A model generated the notes under the pieces. The model saw only the letters and a program-made list of their open reading frames with translations. It ran no database searches and was not told where the DNA came from. This document shows, in pieces, positions 9,016 to 19,557 of a DNA stretch of 64,000 bases. Numbering within the stretch: position 1 is the stretch's first letter; every line of letters begins with the position of its first letter. Source of the DNA: Streptomyces sp. NBC_00461 (GTDB lineage Bacteria > Actinomycetota > Actinomycetes > Streptomycetales > Streptomycetaceae); assembly GCF_036013935.1 (NCBI RefSeq), contig NZ_CP107902.1, positions 1,769,001-1,833,000 of the forward strand. Direction: 5' to 3'. The position numbers and the translations under genes are program-made.

Positions 9016-10790
9016 CAGCCCTTTTTCCTCGACGCGTTGAACTCGTCGACCAGCTTGTTGTGCTCGGCGAGCGTCTTCGTGAACTTGCTGGTCTTGCCGT
9101 CCAGCGAGATGAAGTAGTACCAGCCGTCGTGCGTCGGGGCGAGCGCGCCCTTGAGCGCGTCCGCACCGGGGTTGTCGATGGGGCCGGGGGGCAGACCCTT
9201 GATGTAATACGTGTTGTACGGGTTGTTGTACTTCCGCAGCTCGGCGATGCTCAGGTCGATCTTGCTCTGGTTCTTCACGTAGTTGTACGTGGAGTCGAAC
9301 TCGAGCGAGCCGTAGGTCTCGGGGTTCCCGGGCTTGAGGCGGTTGTAGACGACCTCGGCCATCTTGCGGAAGTCGTCGTGGCTCGTGCCCTCGGCCTGCA
9401 CCAGGCTCGCCACGGTGAGCAACTGCCAGGGGCTGTCGAGTCCCAGGCTCTTCGCCTTCTTCTCGAGGCCGAGCTCCTCGTACATGTCGTCGGCCCGGGA
9501 GACCATCTCCTTCAGGACCGTCTCGGGCTTCTGCCCCTTCGTGGCCGCGTAGCTGGAGGGGTAGAGGAACCCTTCCAACGGGTCCTTCAGGTTCGGGTGG
9601 TCAAGCGCCCAGTCGGGCAGGCCGAGTTTCTTGTAGTCCTTCTTCGCGATCTTCGCGGTGGTGCCCTCGGCGACTCCGAGCCGCGTGTCGATCAGCTTGT
9701 AGACAGCCGTGTTGCGATAGCCCTCGGCGATGATCAGGTTGCTGCGGCTCTTGTTGCTGAGCATCAGTTCGACCGCACTTGCGGCCGACATTTGCTTCTG
9801 CAAGGTATAGACGCCGTCCTGGATCTTCTTGCCGTCGGGATTCGACTGCTGCGCGGAGACAAACGCGTCGACGCTCTCGACGACGCCCGCCTCCTTGAGC
9901 TTCTGGCCGATCACATAACCGCCGGCACCCTTGGGGATGACGACGGTGACCTGTGCGCCGTTGCCCTCGCCCGCGTAGTCGGGTGCCGCGCCGAAACGGT
10001 CCTTGTAGAACTGGTAGCCGAAATAGCCGACCCCGCCGACGCCGCCGGCGAAAATCACCACCAGTACCAGACAGGCACATCCGCTGCGACGTTTCTTCGG
10101 CTTCTTGCCGCCGCGATTCTTGCGGGCGGCCCCGGGGTTGTCGTCGTCCTCGTCTTCGTCTTCGCCTTCGTTCCCGCCCGCGAAGAAGGCGTGTTCGCCC
10201 TGGTCGGGGCCGGGATCCCAGTCGGTGCGCGGCTCGGGTTCGGCCTGCCTGCGGCTGGGTGGCTCAGGGGGCGGGTAGGCGTCGGGCGCGTTGTAGTAGT
10301 CGGGCTGGTCCGCGGCGTACGAGGCGGCCTGCTGGCCGTACGGGTCCGAGGGGTCCGTGTATGGGACATGCGTGTGTGTGCCGGTGCCCCAGCTGCTCTG
10401 GTCGTACGACTGCTGGGTCTGGTCGTAACCCTGCTGCCCCTGGTCGTAGCCCTGTTGACCCTGGCCGTGTCCCTGCTGCCCTTGGTGGTAACCCTGCTGA
10501 CCCTGCTCGTGGCCCTGCTGGCCCTGGCCGTAACCCTGCTGGCCCTGACCGGCGTAGTACTGCTGGTCGTAGCCCTGATACTGCTGCGCCTGCCCGTAGG
10601 AGGACTGCCCGCCGTCGCCCCAGTCACCGTAGTGCTGCTGCTGCGGCTGCTCCGGATAGTGCTGTGGCTGGCCGCCGTAGGGGGACTGCCGGCCCACCTG
10701 GGCCTGCTGTCCGCCCCACCCGTCGTCCCCGTACAACGGGTCCTCCGGGTGCCACGGTTCGGGGCCCTCGCCCCGGCCATACTCAGTCAT
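9015..10790 (-). CDS. mltG: Endolytic murein transglycosylase MltG with long repetitive cytoplasmic domain
   Basis: 591 aa, much longer than the roughly 340 aa of E. coli MltG. Residues 1-230 are a predicted cytoplasmic, disordered region rich in Gln, Gly and Tyr, with seven tandem heptapeptides xQGQQG(Y/H) at residues 81-129, then an acidic patch and a basic patch (KKPKKRRS). One membrane segment spans about 237-261, followed by LysM-like and YceG catalytic domains outside. The catalytic-region motif reads ASLVQAEG, where many homologues have ASIVExE. The enzyme cuts nascent glycan strands near the membrane. The start is followed closely by a tyrosine/glutamine-rich sequence that could be a protein-interaction platform. 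Confidence 0.9.
   Translation of the reverse strand: MTEYGRGEGPEPWHPEDPLYGDDGWGGQQAQVGRQSPYGGQPQHYPEQPQQQHYGDWGDGGQSSYGQAQQYQGYDQQYYAGQGQQGYGQGQQGHEQGQQGYHQGQQGHGQGQQGYDQGQQGYDQTQQSYDQSSWGTGTHTHVPYTDPSDPYGQQAASYAADQPDYYNAPDAYPPPEPPSRRQAEPEPRTDWDPGPDQGEHAFFAGGNEGEDEDEDDDNPGAARKNRGGKKPKKRRSGCACLVLVVIFAGGVGGVGYFGYQFYKDRFGAAPDYAGEGNGAQVTVVIPKGAGGYVIGQKLKEAGVVESVDAFVSAQQSNPDGKKIQDGVYTLQKQMSAASAVELMLSNKSRSNLIIAEGYRNTAVYKLIDTRLGVAEGTTAKIAKKDYKKLGLPDWALDHPNLKDPLEGFLYPSSYAATKGQKPETVLKEMVSRADDMYEELGLEKKAKSLGLDSPWQLLTVASLVQAEGTSHDDFRKMAEVVYNRLKPGNPETYGSLEFDSTYNYVKNQSKIDLSIAELRKYNNPYNTYYIKGLPPGPIDNPGADALKGALAPTHDGWYYFISLDGKTSKFTKTLAEHNKLVDEFNASRKKG
10404..10550 (-). repeat. 21-bp coding repeats (seven heptapeptides) inside mltG
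   Basis: Seven consecutive 21-bp units encode xQGQQG(Y/H), the last one drifting to DQTQQSY. The period is an exact multiple of 3, so unit number can change without a frameshift. Confidence 0.9.
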
Positions 10791-10912
10791 CGATCCCCTA
10801 GAGCCGCGAGGCGGCAGTTACGCGGCTTCTGGCCAGGTTTCCGTCCCGCCTCTTGCTGTGCGGCCGCAGTTCGAACAGCGGCGCAGTCGCGCGGAACGTT
10901 ACCGTATCGCGA

Positions 10913-11377
10913 TCAGATGACCACTTCGACGCCCTCGCCGGGTGCTTTACCTGACACCCGTTCGGATTCGAGGGCCTGCTGAAGGATGATCACGGCGGCG
11001 GCCTGGTCGATGACGGAGCGGCCCTTCTTCGCCTTCACGCCCGAGGCGCGCAGTCCCTGACTGGCCGTCACCGTGGTCATCCGCTCGTCGACGAGCCGGA
11101 CGGGGATCGGGGCGATTGTCCTGGCGAGCTCCTGGGCGAAGCCACGAACCTTTACCGCGGCGGGGCCCTCGCCCCCCTTGAGGGAGCGAGGGAGACCGAC
11201 GACCACCTCGATCGGCTCGTACTCCTCGACGATGTGCTTGAGCCGCCGGTGAGCTGCGGGAACGTCCCGGCCGGGGACGGTTTCGACCGGGGTGGCGAGG
11301 ATCCCGTCGGGGTCGCACGAGGCGACCCCGATCCGGGCGTCCCCGACGTCGATCGCGAGTCGACGGCCTCTGCGCAT
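10913..11377 (-). CDS. ruvX: RuvX/YqgF, pre-16S rRNA nuclease / Holliday-junction resolvase-like
   Basis: 154 aa, RNase H fold. Begins RRGRRLAIDVGDARIGVA, with the first catalytic Asp in IDVG. GLPRSLKGGEG and DERMTT supply the other conserved acids. YqgF in E. coli matures the 5' end of 16S rRNA. It sits 10 nt after alaS and upstream of mltG, a common actinobacterial order (alaS-ruvX-mltG-aroE). Confidence 0.93.
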   Translation of the reverse strand: MRRGRRLAIDVGDARIGVASCDPDGILATPVETVPGRDVPAAHRRLKHIVEEYEPIEVVVGLPRSLKGGEGPAAVKVRGFAQELARTIAPIPVRLVDERMTTVTASQGLRASGVKAKKGRSVIDQAAAVIILQQALESERVSGKAPGEGVEVVI

Positions 11378-11387
11378 CTCTTCGGCC

Positions 11388-14060
11388 CTACTTCGCCGTC
11401 TCGGTCACAAGACGCTCGACCGCGTCCACGGCGTCGCCGATCGCTGCCGGGTTCTGGCCGCCGCCCTGGGCGACGTCCGGCTTGCCGCCACCGCCGCCGC
11501 CGAGGGTCTTGGCCGCCGTACGGACCAGGTCGCCGGCCTTGAGACCGCGCTCACGGGCGGCGTCGTTGGTGGCGATGACGGTGAGGGGCTTGCCGTTGTT
11601 GACCGTGAACAGGGCCACGACCGCGGGCCGTCCGCCCTGGATGCGGCCGCGCACGTCGAGGACCAGCTTGCGCAGGTCGTCGGGGGTCGTACCGTCCGGG
11701 ACCTGGCCGGTGACGACGGCGATGCCACGAATGTCCTTGGCGGACTCGACCAGACCGGCGGCGGCCTGGAGCACCTTCTCGGCGCGGAACTTCTCGATCT
11801 CCTTCTCGGCGTCCTTCAGCTTGCCGAGCATGGCGGAGACCTTCTCGGGGAGTTCCTCCGAGCGGCCCTTGAGCAGTTCGGTCAGCTGGTTGACGACCGT
11901 GTGCTCGCGGGCGAGGAAGTTGTAGGCGTCGACACCGACGAGGGCTTCGATACGGCGGACACCCGAGCCGATCGACGATTCGCCGAGCAGCTTCACCAGG
12001 CCCAGCTGGGCGGTGTTGTGCACGTGCGTGCCGCCGCACAGCTCCTTGGAGAAGTCGCCGATGGTCACGACGCGGACCCGCTCGCCGTACTTCTCACCGA
12101 ACTCGGCGATGGCGCCCTGCTTCTTGGCCTCGTCGATGCCCATGACGTCGGCGCGGACGTCGAGGTCGCGGGCGAGCACCTCGTTGATCTTCTGCTCGAC
12201 GTCGCTCATCACGGCCGTGGGAACGGCGGACGGGGAGCCGAAGTCGAAGCGGAAGCGGCCGGGCTGGTTCTCGGAACCGGCCTGCGCGGCCGTCGGGCCG
12301 AGGGCGTCGCGCAGGGCCTGGTGGGTGAGGTGCGTGGCGGAGTGGGCGCGGGCGATGGCCTTGCGGCGGCGCTGGTCGATGGAGGCCTGGGCCTTCGCGC
12401 CGACCGTGACCTCGCCGACCTGGACGACGCCCTTGTGGACGTACACCCCGGGGACCGGCTTCTGGCAGTCACGGATCTCGATGACGGCACCGGTGTCGAC
12501 CTTGATGCGGCCGGTGTCGCCGATCTGGCCGCCGCCCTCGGCGTAGAACGGGGTGCGGTCGAGGACGATCTCGACCTCGTCGCCCTCGGTGGCGGCCGGG
12601 GAGGAGGCGCCGTCGACCAGGATGCCGACGATCGTCGACTCGGTGTCGGTGTCGGTGTAGCCGATGAAGTCCGTCTCGCCGGCCTTGTCGGCGATCTCGC
12701 GGTAGGCGCCGGTGCCGGCGTGGCCGGTCTTCTTGGCCTGGGCGTCGGCCTTCGCGCGCTCCCGCTGCTCCTTCATCAGCCGCCGGAAGCCGTCCTCGTC
12801 CACCGAGAGGCCCTGCTCCGCGGCCATCTCCAGGGTGAGGTCGATCGGGAAGCCCCAGGTGTCGTGGAGCAGGAACGCCTTGTCGCCGGGCAGGACCCCG
12901 GAGCCGGACGCCTTGGTCTCGGTCACCGCGGTGTCGAGGATGTTGGTGCCGGCCTTCAGCGTCTTGAGGAAGGCGTTCTCCTCGGCGAGGGCGACCTTCT
13001 CGATGCGCTCGCGGTCGGTGACCAGCTCGGGGTACTGCTGGCCCATCATGCCGATGACGACCTCGATCAGGTCCTTGACGACCGGGCCGGTGGCGCCGAG
13101 CAGGCGCATGTTGCGGATGGCGCGGCGCATGATGCGGCGCAGCACGTAGCCGCGGCCCTCGTTGCCCGGCGTCACACCGTCGCCGATGAGCATCACCGAG
13201 GTACGCATGTGGTCGGTGACCACGCGCAGGGAGACGTCCGAGCCGTGCGCGTCGCCGTAGGCAACGCCGGTCAGCTCAGTGGCCTTGTTGATGACGGCCA
13301 TGGAGGTGTCGATCTCGTACATGTTCTGCACGCCCTGCAGAATCATGGCGAGGCGCTCCAGGCCGAGGCCCGTGTCGATGTTCTTGCTCGGGAGCTCGCC
13401 GAGGATCTCGAAGTTGTCCTTGCCGATGCCCTCGCCGCGCTCGTACTGCATGAAGACGAGGTTCCAGATCTCCACGTACCGCTCGTCGTTGACGGCCGGG
13501 CCGCCCTCGACGCCGAACTCGGGGCCGCGGTCGTAGTTGATCTCGGAACAGGGGCCGCAGGGGCCGGGGACGCCCATGGACCAGTAGTTGTCCTTCATGC
13601 CGAGGCGCTGGATGCGCTCCTTCGGCACGCCGACGACGTCGTGCCAGATGCGCTCGGCCTCGTCGTCGTCCTTGTAGACCGTGATCCAGAGCTTCTCCGG
13701 CTCCAGGCCGTAACCACCCTTGTCCTGGGGGCTGGTGAGCAGCTCCCAGGCGTACTTGATGGCGCCTTCCTTGAAGTAGTCGCCGAAGGAGAAGTTGCCG
13801 CACATCTGGAAGAAGGTGCCGTGCCGGGTGGTCTTGCCGACCTCTTCGATGTCGGGCGTGCGCACGCACTTCTGCACGCTGGTGGCGCGCGGGAAGGGCG
13901 GCTTGACCTCACCCAGGAAGTAGGGCTTGAAGGGCACCATGCCGGCGGGGACCAGGAGCAGAGTCGGGTCGTCCGCGATGAGCGACGCCGAAGGGACGAC
14001 GGTGTGCCCGCGCTCCTCGAAGAAGCTCAGCCAGCGGCGGCGAATCTCGGCCGACTCCAT
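11388..14060 (-). CDS. alaS: Alanyl-tRNA synthetase
   Basis: 890 aa, full length. A class II catalytic core at the N-terminus ([19 protein letters not shown]), an editing domain with the zinc motif HSATHLTH plus [11 protein letters not shown], and a C-terminal DHHA1 domain ([13 protein letters not shown]). Charges tRNA-Ala and hydrolyses mischarged Ser/Gly. Its ATG shares one base with the stop of the preceding small gene, so three genes (DUF948-like, this upstream small gene, alaS) are coupled. Confidence 0.98.
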   Translation of the reverse strand: MESAEIRRRWLSFFEERGHTVVPSASLIADDPTLLLVPAGMVPFKPYFLGEVKPPFPRATSVQKCVRTPDIEEVGKTTRHGTFFQMCGNFSFGDYFKEGAIKYAWELLTSPQDKGGYGLEPEKLWITVYKDDDEAERIWHDVVGVPKERIQRLGMKDNYWSMGVPGPCGPCSEINYDRGPEFGVEGGPAVNDERYVEIWNLVFMQYERGEGIGKDNFEILGELPSKNIDTGLGLERLAMILQGVQNMYEIDTSMAVINKATELTGVAYGDAHGSDVSLRVVTDHMRTSVMLIGDGVTPGNEGRGYVLRRIMRRAIRNMRLLGATGPVVKDLIEVVIGMMGQQYPELVTDRERIEKVALAEENAFLKTLKAGTNILDTAVTETKASGSGVLPGDKAFLLHDTWGFPIDLTLEMAAEQGLSVDEDGFRRLMKEQRERAKADAQAKKTGHAGTGAYREIADKAGETDFIGYTDTDTESTIVGILVDGASSPAATEGDEVEIVLDRTPFYAEGGGQIGDTGRIKVDTGAVIEIRDCQKPVPGVYVHKGVVQVGEVTVGAKAQASIDQRRRKAIARAHSATHLTHQALRDALGPTAAQAGSENQPGRFRFDFGSPSAVPTAVMSDVEQKINEVLARDLDVRADVMGIDEAKKQGAIAEFGEKYGERVRVVTIGDFSKELCGGTHVHNTAQLGLVKLLGESSIGSGVRRIEALVGVDAYNFLAREHTVVNQLTELLKGRSEELPEKVSAMLGKLKDAEKEIEKFRAEKVLQAAAGLVESAKDIRGIAVVTGQVPDGTTPDDLRKLVLDVRGRIQGGRPAVVALFTVNNGKPLTVIATNDAARERGLKAGDLVRTAAKTLGGGGGGKPDVAQGGGQNPAAIGDAVDAVERLVTETAK

Positions 14061-14419
14061 CAGTGGTCCTCATTCCGGTTGTACGAGTACGTCTGGTACG
14101 TCGAGCCCTCGACGTACTTCGGGTTGTTGCGGTTCTCGATGGCGGCGTACCGCCGGGGTGCGGGGAGTTCGGGGTCGACGGAGGCGTTCAGCCCGAGCGC
14201 GTCGCCCAGTTCCTCCTCCCGCTGGGCCATGTTGTCGCGGACGTCGAGCGCGAAGCCGACCGCGCGGTCCTTGATGCGGTGACCGGCCTCAAGCGCCTTG
14301 TTGGCCGCTGCGGCGGCGAGGTTCTCGGGGGTCAGCTGCTTCAGCTTGCGGTTGACCTTGGTGGTCGCCCACACGCCGGCGGCGACGCCCGTGGTGAACC
14401 AGAACGTACGGCGGAACAT
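14060..14419 (-). CDS. Small membrane-associated protein (DUF6167-like)
   Basis: 119 aa. A short N-terminal hydrophobic segment (residues 5-20, [15 protein letters not shown]) is followed by a charged helical region and a Tyr/Asn-rich tail. Found between a DUF948 protein and alaS in streptomycetes as far as I recall. Function unknown. ATG at 14419 is 8 nt after the upstream gene and its TGA overlaps the alaS ATG by one base. Confidence 0.75.
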   Translation of the reverse strand: MFRRTFWFTTGVAAGVWATTKVNRKLKQLTPENLAAAAANKALEAGHRIKDRAVGFALDVRDNMAQREEELGDALGLNASVDPELPAPRRYAAIENRNNPKYVEGSTYQTYSYNRNEDH

Positions 14420-14427
14420 CGGTTCGC

Positions 14428-14892
14428 TCAGTCCCTCTTCCCGCGGTTCTCGCGATCCTTGCGCTTCTCCCGCCGCGCGGCCGGGACCGTCCGGCCCACG
14501 ATCACGGTACGCCGGGACTCCTTGACGGGCACGTCGTCCCGGCGGGCGCCGAGGGCCCTGCGGACGCCGTAGCCGAAGGCGGCGACCTTGACCAGGGGGC
14601 CGCCGAAGGTGGAGGCGACGGTGGTCGAGAGCGCCGACGCGTTCGACGTGACCTCCTGGACGTCGGTCGCGATCGCGTCGACCCGGTCGATCTGGGTCTG
14701 CGCGGAGCGCACCGCCGCGGAGGCGTCGGCCAGCAGCGGAACGGCCTGGTCGGTCACGTCCGCGACCAGCTTGGTGGTCGCCTTGAGCGTCTGGGCCACC
14801 CTCGCCAGTGCCACGGCGAGGAAGGAGACCAGGATCGCCCAGAAGACGGCCACCAGGATCCCGGCCACCTCTCCACCGGACACCACGTGCAC
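14428..14892 (-). CDS. DUF948 membrane protein
   Basis: Up to 154 aa. One N-terminal membrane segment (GILVAVFWAILVSFLAVALA) is followed by a long amphipathic helix with the DUF948 pattern (TDQAVPLLADASAAVRSAQTQ) and a basic C-terminus. Related to general-stress and coiled-coil membrane proteins; no enzymatic motif. Several GTG codons compete for the start: GGGAGC lies only a few bases before 14892 but at a better distance from the GTGs at 14886 and 14883, so the N-terminus may be 2-3 residues shorter. Confidence 0.75.
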   Translation of the reverse strand: MHVVSGGEVAGILVAVFWAILVSFLAVALARVAQTLKATTKLVADVTDQAVPLLADASAAVRSAQTQIDRVDAIATDVQEVTSNASALSTTVASTFGGPLVKVAAFGYGVRRALGARRDDVPVKESRRTVIVGRTVPAARREKRKDRENRGKRD

Positions 14893-15047
14893 CCGCTCCC
14901 TGAAACGTGCCTGAACATCGAGAAAAGTCGTGGGCCGAGCCTATCGCGCCGGGGATGGGGCTCCGCACCGGATTACCCCTCAGCGCGGCGCCGCGTCGCG
15001 GCAAGGGATTGTACGGACCGAATGCGGCTCAGTACGCTCCGTGTTCC

Positions 15048-17201
15048 ATGCGGCATCATCAGCGCGGCGGCGACCGGGTGGACGGCAATCTGCCTCTGGA
15101 GCTCAACTCGTTCGTGGGGCGTTCGGCCGAACTGGCCGGACTGGCGCGGGCACTCGGGGCGGCGCGCCTGGTGACGGTGACGGGTGCGGGCGGCGTCGGC
15201 AAGTCACGGCTCGCGGCGCGGGCGGCCCTGCGGTGCGCACCGCGCGACGGGGTGTGGCGGGTGGAGCTGGCGCCGGTGCGCGATCCGGAGTTCGTCGAGT
15301 ACGCCGTCGTGGAGGCGCTGGGGCTGAGAGACCACACGACGCGGCTTCCCCGCGAGACGCTCCTCGCTCATCTCGCCGAGCGTCAACTCCTGCTGGTTCT
15401 GGACGGGTTCGAGCATCTGACGGAGGCGTGTGCCTCTCTGGTGGGCGAGTTGCTGGGCCGGGTGCCCGGGCTCAGGGTGCTCGCGGTGGGGCGCAGACCG
15501 CTGGCCGTGGCGGGTGAGCGGGTGTGCCCGCTGCCACCGCTGGGCGAGGACGAGGCAGCCGAGCTGCTGCTGAACCGGGCGGCGGAGCAGGGTGCGGTGG
15601 TGACGGACGGCGCGGAGCTGCGTGAGGTGTGCCGGCGCCTGGACGGAATCCCGCTCGCGATCGAGCTGGCGGCGGGACGGCTGCGGGCCCTGTCCCCCGG
15701 GCAGCTGCTGGAGCGGCTGGACGACCGGTTCCGGCTGCTCACCGGTGGCGGGCGGGATGCCCCGCCGCGCCATCGGACCCTGCGTCTGGCCATCGGCTGG
15801 AGCCATGAACTGTGCGCACCCCGCGAGCGGTTGCTGTGGTCGCGGCTCTCGGTGTTCGCCGGGCGGTTCGAACTGGAGGCGGTCGAGTACGTGTGCAGCG
15901 GGGACGGTCTGGCGGCCGACGACGTCCTCGACGTGCTCACCGAACTGCTCGCCCAGTCGGTGCTCGCGCGCGAGGACACGCCGGCAGGTGTGCGCTACCG
16001 GATGCTGGACACGGTCCGGGCGTACGGCGCCGAGTGGCTGGAGGCGACGGGGGACGCGGCCCGGCTGCGGCGGCGGCACCGCGACTGGTACCTGGGCCTT
16101 GCGACCTGGTGCGAGCTGGACTGGTTCTCGCCGCGTCAGGCCGAGGTGGCCACGCGGGTGGAGGTGGAGCTGCCGAATCTGCGCAGTGCGCTGGAGCACT
16201 GTCTGGCCGAGCCGGACGAGGCGCATCTGGGGCAGTACCTCGCGGGCTCCCTGTGGTTCTACTGGGCGGGCTGCGGGCGGCTGTCGGAGGGGCGGCGCTG
16301 GCTGGATCAGGTCGTGCGGCTGGACTCCGGCCATGAGCAGTCCCGGCTGAGGGCGCTGTGGGTGCTCGCCTATGTGGCGATCCTGCAGGGCGACACGGTG
16401 CCCGCGCTGGCGGCGCTGCAGGAGTGCCGGGAGGAGGCGGAGCGCTCGGGCGATCCGACGGCGGTGGCATACGCGGAGCACCGCACCGGATGCCTGGCCC
16501 TGGTGACGGACGACATGCCACGGGCGGAAACGCTGCTGCGTTCGGCGCTGGACCGCTATCAGGAGATCGGCGAGCTCAACAGCAACGTGCTGATGGGCCA
16601 GGTCGAGCTGGCGATGGCGCGGGCGTTCCAGGGCGATCTGCCGGACGCGGTGCGGCTGTGCGAGGACGTACGGCGGGTGTGCGAGGACCACGGGGAGCGG
16701 TGGACCCGTACCTACGCGCTGTACGTGCTGGCGTACGCGGCCTGGGCCGGCGGCCACCCGGCCGGAGCCCGCGCCCTGCTGGTGGACTGCCTCGCCGGCG
16801 CGCACTCCTTCCACGACCTGCTCGGCTCGGTGCTGGCGGTGGAGCTGCTGGCCCTGGTCACGGCGGTGCAGGGCGATGCGGCGGAGGCTGCGGTGCTGCA
16901 GGGCGCGGCGACGCGGATGTGGCGGTCGGTGGGTCTGCCGCTGTTCGGCTCGGCGTACTACAACGCCCCGCACGAGCTGTGCGAGGCGATGGCGCGGGAG
17001 CGGCTGGGCGACCAGCGGTACGCGGGTTGCGTGGCGGAGGGGGCGCGGCTGGTGCGGGAGGCGGCGGTGTCGAGGGCGCTGGAGCGGCCGCTGGGCGCCG
17101 TCCCTTCGCCGCGGGGGCCGGTGCGGTACGCGACGGCGAGCGTGAACATGCACGAACCCGCCGCCTCCCGCGCCCGGAAGGGCGGGGAGACGGCGGGCTG
17201 A
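15048..17201 (+). CDS. AfsR/NB-ARC-like regulatory ATPase without DNA-binding domain
   Basis: 717 aa from the ATG at 15048; a GTG at 15081 is an alternative. The protein opens with NLPLELNSFVGR, typical of the AP-ATPase domain of AfsR/SARP-type and LuxR (LAL) regulators. Walker A TGAGGVGKSR and Walker B LLLVLDGFEHL follow, then an NB-ARC GLPLA-like segment (GIPLAIELAAGRLRALSP), then TPR-like helical repeats to the end. I see neither a winged-helix OmpR domain at the front nor a LuxR HTH at the back, so it must act through partners or be a signalling remnant. It is divergent from the alaS unit and convergent with rpsD, with only 24 nt between stops. Confidence 0.75.
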   Translation: MRHHQRGGDRVDGNLPLELNSFVGRSAELAGLARALGAARLVTVTGAGGVGKSRLAARAALRCAPRDGVWRVELAPVRDPEFVEYAVVEALGLRDHTTRLPRETLLAHLAERQLLLVLDGFEHLTEACASLVGELLGRVPGLRVLAVGRRPLAVAGERVCPLPPLGEDEAAELLLNRAAEQGAVVTDGAELREVCRRLDGIPLAIELAAGRLRALSPGQLLERLDDRFRLLTGGGRDAPPRHRTLRLAIGWSHELCAPRERLLWSRLSVFAGRFELEAVEYVCSGDGLAADDVLDVLTELLAQSVLAREDTPAGVRYRMLDTVRAYGAEWLEATGDAARLRRRHRDWYLGLATWCELDWFSPRQAEVATRVEVELPNLRSALEHCLAEPDEAHLGQYLAGSLWFYWAGCGRLSEGRRWLDQVVRLDSGHEQSRLRALWVLAYVAILQGDTVPALAALQECREEAERSGDPTAVAYAEHRTGCLALVTDDMPRAETLLRSALDRYQEIGELNSNVLMGQVELAMARAFQGDLPDAVRLCEDVRRVCEDHGERWTRTYALYVLAYAAWAGGHPAGARALLVDCLAGAHSFHDLLGSVLAVELLALVTAVQGDAAEAAVLQGAATRMWRSVGLPLFGSAYYNAPHELCEAMARERLGDQRYAGCVAEGARLVREAAVSRALERPLGAVPSPRGPVRYATASVNMHEPAASRARKGGETAG

Positions 17202-17225
17202 GGTGGTGCTACCGCCTGCTGGTGA

Positions 17226-17840
17226 TCAGCGGGCGTAGTACTCGACGACGAGCTGCTCGTCGCAGATCACCGGGATCTCCTTGCGGTTCGGCTCACGGTC
17301 CAGGCGGAACGCCAGGGCCTTGAGGTTCACCTGGAGGTAGCGCGGGGTCTCACCGTCGGGGGCGAAGCCGCCCTCACGGGCGATGGAGAAGAGGGTCTTC
17401 TCGCGGCTGCGCTCGCGAACCATCACGACGTCGTCGGGACGGACGCGGAACGACGGCTTGTCGACCTTGCCGCCGTTGACCTCGATGTGGCCGTGAACGA
17501 CCATCTGACGGGCCTGGTAGATGGTGCGGGCGATGCCCGAACGCAGGACCAGGGCGTCGAGACGGCGCTCGAGCTCGATGATCAGGGCCTCGCCGGTCTT
17601 GCCCTGGACCTTGGAGGCACGCTCGTAGGCGCGGACGAGCTGGCGCTCGGACACGTCGTACTGCGCGCGCAGACGCTGCTTCTCGAGCAGACGGACCTTG
17701 TAGTCCGAGTTCTGCTTGCGGCCACGGCCGTGCTCGCCCGGCGGGTAGGGGCGGGCCTCGAAGTACTTGACGGCCTTCGGGGTCAGCGCGATGCCGAGGG
17801 CACGCGACTTCTTGACCTTGGGGCGGGACTGGTTCGCCAC
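17226..17840 (-). CDS. rpsD: 30S ribosomal protein S4 (cysteine-free form)
   Basis: 204 aa. Nucleates 16S rRNA 5'-domain assembly. Starts at GTG 17840 ([15 protein letters not shown]); the open frame upstream has no other support. Contains the S4 RNA-binding domain at about residues 95-155 ([20 protein letters not shown]). The N-terminal four-Cys zinc motif found in many S4 proteins is missing, so this is the zinc-independent form. It is a stand-alone gene, not in an alpha operon, as in other streptomycetes. Confidence 0.97.
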   Translation of the reverse strand: MANQSRPKVKKSRALGIALTPKAVKYFEARPYPPGEHGRGRKQNSDYKVRLLEKQRLRAQYDVSERQLVRAYERASKVQGKTGEALIIELERRLDALVLRSGIARTIYQARQMVVHGHIEVNGGKVDKPSFRVRPDDVVMVRERSREKTLFSIAREGGFAPDGETPRYLQVNLKALAFRLDREPNRKEIPVICDEQLVVEYYAR

Positions 17841-18145
17841 TGTGTCTGTCTCTTTTCTCAGGTTTCCGGCTTGCCAGGGTGGTGGGAGGTCGCATCCGCA
17901 GCCGGGGAAACCCATCTCGTCCTGGCGGACGGGGTGGGCAGCCGCTCCCCTGGTCTGGGCACATACGTGCAGCACGCGAGTGGCCCACCGACCGGTCCCG
18001 GAACCCCGGGTGGTGGTGGGCTGCCCGCGACACCGATCGACGGTGCGCGACGCTCCTGGAGTCGGTCCGCGAGGGACCGGTCTCCGGCTGACTGTCCCGC
18101 TCTGACAGCACAGGACTCAGCACTTCGGCGAAGTCTACAGGGTGC
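17841..18145. other. rpsD leader / intergenic region
   Basis: 305 bp without a gene between the rarA stop and the rpsD start. It must contain the rpsD promoter and any S4-binding leader. I see short inverted repeats (for example around 18070-18090, GGTCC...GGACC) but no convincing terminator or known riboswitch, and no conserved coding frame. Confidence 0.5.
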
Positions 18146-19501
18146 TCAGGACCGCTTGCGACCGAGGTGTTTCCTGGTCCATTCGACCGCGTCCGCGTAT
18201 CTCGCCTCGGCTCCGTGCCGGGTCGGTGTGTAGTACTCGCGGTCCTTGATGGCGTCCGGGGCGTACTGCTGCTCGGCGATGCCCTCGGCCAGGTCGTGCG
18301 GATACACATACCCCTGCGCGTGGCCGAGTTTGGCGGCGCCCTTGTAGTGGCCGTCGCGCAGGTGCGGGGGCACGGAGCCCGCCAGTCCCTTGCGTACGTC
18401 GTCCATCGCGGCGCCGATCGCGGTCGTCGCGGAGTTGGACTTGGGGGCCAGGGCCAGGGCGATGGTGGCGTGGCTGAGGGTGAGGGCGGCCTCGGGGAAG
18501 CCGATCATGGCGACGGCCTGGGCGGCGGCGACGGCGATCGGCAGGGCATTGGGGTCGGCCAAGCCGATGTCCTCGCTCGCCGAGATCATCAGGCGGCGGG
18601 CGATGAAGCGGGGGTCCTCGCCGGCCTCGATCATGCGGGCCAGGTAGTGCAGGGCGGCGTCGACGTCCGAGCCTCTGATGGACTTGATCAGGGCGCTGGC
18701 GACGTCGTAGTGCTGGTCGCCGTCGCGGTCGTACTTCACCGCCGCCCGGTCGACCGTCTCCTCCAGGGTGGTCAGGGAGATCTCCGTCTCGCCCTTGTCG
18801 AGCGCGGCCCCGGCCGCCGCCTCCAGGGCGGTCAGGGCGCGGCGGGCGTCGCCGCCGGCGATGCGCACGAAGTGGTCCTCGGTGTCCTCGGGGAGGGTGA
18901 CCGCGCCCTTGAGGCCGCGCTGGTCGCTCAGCGCCCGCTTGAGCAGGCCCCGGACGTCGTCGTCGGTGAGGGGTTCGAGGGTGAGGAGGAGGGAGCGGGA
19001 CAGGAGCGGGGAGATCACCGAGAAGTACGGGTTCTCCGTCGTCGCCGCGATGAGGGTCACCCAGCGGTTCTCGACCGCAGGGAGCAGGGAGTCCTGCTGG
19101 GCCTTGCTGAAGCGGTGGATCTCGTCGAGGAAGAGGACGGTCTCCTTGCCGTACCCGCCGGTGGCGCGGCGGGCGCCGTCGATGACCGCACGGACCTCCT
19201 TGACGCCCGCGGTGATCGCCGACAGCTCGACGAAGCGCTTGTCGGTGGCCTTGGAGACGACGTACGCCAAAGTCGTCTTGCCGGTGCCGGGCGGGCCCCA
19301 CAGGAGCACCGAGGACGGTCCGGCCGGGCCGCCCGCGCCCTCGCCGACCAGTCGGCGCAGGGGCGAGCCCGGCTTGAGCAGGTGCTGCTGGCCCACCACC
19401 TCGTCGAGGGTGCGCGGGCGCATCCGCACCGCCAGGGGGCTTCCTGTCGGATCCTTCTCCTGGCGTTCTTCTGCGGCGGCGGTGAACAGGTCGGGCTCCA
19501 C
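18146..19501 (-). CDS. rarA: Replication-associated recombination protein A (RarA/MgsA), AAA+ ATPase
   Basis: 451 aa. Clamp-loader-like AAA+ protein acting at stalled forks. [17 protein letters not shown] at the N-terminus, Walker [10 protein letters not shown], Walker [10 protein letters not shown], sensor 1 AATTENP, and the C-terminal tetramerisation domain ([23 protein letters not shown]). GTG start at 19501. Stands alone on the minus strand between rpsD and the VKOR gene. Confidence 0.95.
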   Translation of the reverse strand: MEPDLFTAAAEERQEKDPTGSPLAVRMRPRTLDEVVGQQHLLKPGSPLRRLVGEGAGGPAGPSSVLLWGPPGTGKTTLAYVVSKATDKRFVELSAITAGVKEVRAVIDGARRATGGYGKETVLFLDEIHRFSKAQQDSLLPAVENRWVTLIAATTENPYFSVISPLLSRSLLLTLEPLTDDDVRGLLKRALSDQRGLKGAVTLPEDTEDHFVRIAGGDARRALTALEAAAGAALDKGETEISLTTLEETVDRAAVKYDRDGDQHYDVASALIKSIRGSDVDAALHYLARMIEAGEDPRFIARRLMISASEDIGLADPNALPIAVAAAQAVAMIGFPEAALTLSHATIALALAPKSNSATTAIGAAMDDVRKGLAGSVPPHLRDGHYKGAAKLGHAQGYVYPHDLAEGIAEQQYAPDAIKDREYYTPTRHGAEARYADAVEWTRKHLGRKRS

Positions 19502-19557
19502 GCTGAAACCCTAGTTCAACGCACTGACAATCCCTCCGGGCCCCTGGGGGCCAGGGG

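Noticed and set aside
11292..14282. A very long open frame on the plus strand opposite alaS
   Set aside because: Antisense shadow caused by GC-rich third positions. The minus strand encodes a complete alanyl-tRNA synthetase; the plus-strand product is low-complexity Asp/Leu/Val/Gly without any recognisable domain.
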